From Burkholderia anthina (lineage in GTDB: Bacteria; Pseudomonadota; Gammaproteobacteria; Burkholderiales; Burkholderiaceae): 64,000 bases of DNA. The translations under genes were made by a program, and so were the position numbers. The notes beneath the pieces were generated by a model, which saw only the letters and a program-made list of their open reading frames with translations, searched no databases and was not told where the DNA came from. Each line of letters starts with the position of its first letter. Positions within the stretch are counted from its first letter, which is position 1. This document shows positions 62,666 through 64,000 of this stretch, piece after piece. The DNA lies in NCBI RefSeq assembly GCF_001547525.1, contig NZ_CM003768.1, forward strand, positions 1,302,001 through 1,366,000, in the 5' to 3' direction.

Positions 62666-62910
62666 CAGTGATTCCTCCGTAGGTTCCGTTCAGCAAACGT
62701 CGCGACGTTGTGCTTCGTGCGATTGAGGATCTGATGCGCGATCGCCTCGCTGCCAACCATGGCAATGCCGAGCGCCGCCTTGCTGATCAGCATTTCCATC
62801 ACGTTCGCGAGCGCATCGGGATTTCCGTATGCGCCGCAGTTGCGCACGTAGTCGGCGATCAGCCTTTCGGCGAGGTCGCCGCATTGGACGGGGGATTTGA
62901 GGGTGCTCAT
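62665..62910 (-). CDS. small phage protein (81 residues)
   Basis: Helical: SPVQCGDLAERLIADYVRNC, DALANVMEMLISKAALGIAM, GSEAIAHQILNRTKHNVATF. Shares one base with the next gene (TGATG) and 4 with the previous. Not assigned. Confidence 0.78.
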   Translation of the reverse strand: MSTLKSPVQCGDLAERLIADYVRNCGAYGNPDALANVMEMLISKAALGIAMVGSEAIAHQILNRTKHNVATFAERNLRRNH

Positions 62911-63257
62911 CGGTCGACTCCGGCGATGGTGATGTGGCGAACGGGATCGGACACCGGCATGGGAGCGCGGAAACCCGCCTTCGCCAGCGCGTCGTCGACA
63001 ACGGCGCGGATGCCAGACGTCAGCACGGTCTTCGACGCGACCAGGTGCAACGCATCGATCAGGTGCGCCATCGGTTGAAGGTGCGCGTCGAGCGACCGAT
63101 CGGCCGCGAGCGAGCGCGCATAGGCATCAGCCGACGCACTATCGCCGGCATCCGACGGCAGCTCGCCGTAAGCGAAGCTCGAATCGGCCCGCTCCTGCGC
63201 CAGTTCCTTCGCGCGCTGCAGCCAGGCTTGACCGACCGAGTGCTTGTTCTCGTTCAT
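62907..63257 (-). CDS. small phage protein (116 residues)
   Basis: Helical, acidic: NKHSVGQAWLQRAKELAQER, ADAYARSLAADRSLDAHLQP, LVASKTVLTSGIRAVVDDAL. Possibly a DUF of phage early regions; not recognised. One base from the upstream gene. Confidence 0.76.
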   Translation of the reverse strand: MNENKHSVGQAWLQRAKELAQERADSSFAYGELPSDAGDSASADAYARSLAADRSLDAHLQPMAHLIDALHLVASKTVLTSGIRAVVDDALAKAGFRAPMPVSDPVRHITIAGVDR

Positions 63258-63258
63258 G

Positions 63259-63483
63259 TCAGGCACCTCGCGCGCGGAGCATGGCGTCGGCGTAGTGGTA
63301 GTTCCAGCGCGTGCGCCGCTGCCACGAGTCGGTTTCACCGGTCGCCCAGCCGAAATCGTCCGGCACGTCGGGTGCATGTGCGGCGAAGTAGTCGCGCAGC
63401 GTCATACCAGATTTGCCTTCATAGCCGTTGCAGTCGCCGGGAACTTCCGGAAACGCCGGGCCGCCATGCTTCGTGTTGTCCAT
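63259..63483 (-). CDS. small phage protein (74 residues)
   Basis: DNTKHGGPAFPEVPGDCNGY and GMTLRDYFAAHAPDVPDDFG, then NYHYADAMLRARG. GGxAFPxxxG with GMTLRDYFAA is a very common pattern in short phage proteins of unknown function. ATG 63483 chosen by that pattern. Confidence 0.82.
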   Translation of the reverse strand: MDNTKHGGPAFPEVPGDCNGYEGKSGMTLRDYFAAHAPDVPDDFGWATGETDSWQRRTRWNYHYADAMLRARGA

Positions 63484-63610
63484 TTCGATCCTCTTCGCGG
63501 TACTGACGGCCATCGTCAGGCAGCGCCACACGCTGCGACCTCGCCGCGATGCTCTGCGGCGGGCGGTTTCGGCCTTGGGTCAGATTGCCCGCCGTAGCGG
63601 GCGCGGTTGG

Positions 63611-63850
63611 TCAGGCCGTGGGATAAACCCCGTTGCGGATGTCGTTCTCGGCCTGGAGCTTCCAGAGATCAGCCTCGCGGTTCACTTCGGCGCAGATGGC
63701 GCGCCGGTCCTTCGGACGGCCCAAGGCGTCACGATTGAACGGGTTCACGGTTTGCTCGAAACGCCGGGTCTTCTGGCGTTTCTTGCCCGTCCCCGGGTCG
63801 ATCCAGCACACGGTTCGTTTGGTGGTGACCATCTCGAAAGTGATTCGCAT
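63611..63850 (-). CDS. small basic phage protein (79 residues)
   Basis: RITFEMVTTKRTVCWIDPGT, then KKRQKTRRFEQTVNPFNRDA and RAICAEVNREADLWKLQAEN. Basic first half, helical second half; could bind nucleic acid. ATG 63850 has AGGAGAAAGAC upstream. The 127 bases downstream hold no gene. Confidence 0.75.
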   Translation of the reverse strand: MRITFEMVTTKRTVCWIDPGTGKKRQKTRRFEQTVNPFNRDALGRPKDRRAICAEVNREADLWKLQAENDIRNGVYPTA

Positions 63851-63878
63851 GTCTTTCTCCTGTAGCGGGAGCAGTTGA

Positions 63879-64000
63879 TCAGGCCGGCTGCAATTCGTTG
63901 ATCCGAGAAAGCAGATCCTCAACCCCGTTCCAGGCGAGATTGCCGATAACGTCATCGGTGATTTCGGTCCCATATTCGAGATGCCACGAATCGCCGTTGA
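63879..64000 (-). CDS. partial phage gene at the right edge (3' end only)
   Basis: A leftward frame enters from the right edge and stops at 63879: NGDSWHLEYGTEITDDVIGN then LAWNGVEDLLSRINELQPA. Only 39 residues are visible. Composition is protein-like and it fits the leftward operon. Not recognised. Confidence 0.6.
   Translation of the reverse strand, partial: NGDSWHLEYGTEITDDVIGNLAWNGVEDLLSRINELQPA

Larger units (their letters stand above)
43264..64000. mobile_element. prophage, integrase-proximal (early) end; right end outside window
   Basis: From just after tRNA-His to the right edge the content is phage-like: tyrosine integrase, DUF4224 protein, DUF5131 protein, C5-methyltransferase, RecT, Rad50/RecF-like ATPase, Cas4-like nuclease, HNH protein, KTSC protein and many short unknown genes. 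Nearly all are leftward with 1-11 base overlaps. The tRNA-His 3' end is the likely attL core. No late genes are visible, so at least half the element is missing from the window. The type fits temperate Burkholderia tailed phages. Confidence 0.92.

Noticed and set aside
63484..63610. Gene in the 127-base gap between two small phage genes
   Set aside because: No frame with a start and protein-like composition; GC-rich partial dyads only.

Overview
The window is high-GC DNA from a betaproteobacterium, almost certainly Burkholderia and most likely the Burkholderia cepacia complex. Evidence: an hfq2-type second Hfq gene next to a Tad pilus cluster, an ssuDCB operon, paired bpt-aat, DUF2968 and DUF3613 proteins, and G/C-ending codons throughout. 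About 43.2 kb is core chromosome; the last 20.7 kb is one end of a prophage that continues past the window.

Layout. 1-5.5 kb: distal end of a Tad/Flp pilus cluster (partial tadC, tadD-like lipoprotein, DUF3613 protein, TadG-like protein) with a sigma-54-dependent regulator. 5.6-7.5 kb: DUF2968 protein, hfq2 (leftward) and a small secreted protein. 7.5-13.5 kb: PsrA-like repressor, long-chain acyl-CoA ligase, DUF1571 protein, an MFS carrier and a GNAT acetyltransferase. 13.7-19.8 kb: a leftward sugar operon (ROK repressor, ABC ATPase, permease, binding protein, PfkB kinase) preceded by a perfect 12-bp inverted repeat. 20.0-22.3 kb: three tRNA-Leu(CAG) genes in duplicated surroundings, with a stand-alone sulfonate-type binding protein between the first two. 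22.4-27.6 kb: rnr, rlmB, an AmiD-like amidase lipoprotein, rpiA. 27.9-31.4 kb: GntR/FCD regulator, Gfo/Idh/MocA oxidoreductase, cystine-type ABC permease and binding protein without an ATPase. 31.4-35.0 kb: pyrD, bpt, aat, a NUDIX hydrolase and initiator tRNA-Met. 35.2-43.3 kb: UPF0303, SMR exporter, 3-hydroxyisobutyryl-CoA hydrolase, a membrane protein, ssuDCB, a molbindin, two small proteins, dusA and tRNA-His.

The prophage begins immediately after tRNA-His. A rightward gene of unknown function lies next to the junction, then a leftward tyrosine integrase. Behind it is a dense leftward early region of more than 30 genes, many overlapping by the 4-base ATGA or GTGA arrangement. It carries a DUF4224 excisionase-like protein, a DUF5131 protein, a C5-cytosine methyltransferase with an internal five-fold repeat, and a recombination block: Rad50/RecF-like ATPase, a protein with RMF-like and FtsK-gamma domains, RecT, a Cas4-like PD-(D/E)XK nuclease and an HNH protein. 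Many short zinc-binding or membrane proteins surround these. No structural, packaging or lysis genes are in the window.

The best leads are the recombination block and its RMF/FtsK-gamma protein, the repeat-bearing methyltransferase, the gene beside the left attachment site, the tRNA-Leu duplication and the two strong operator candidates.
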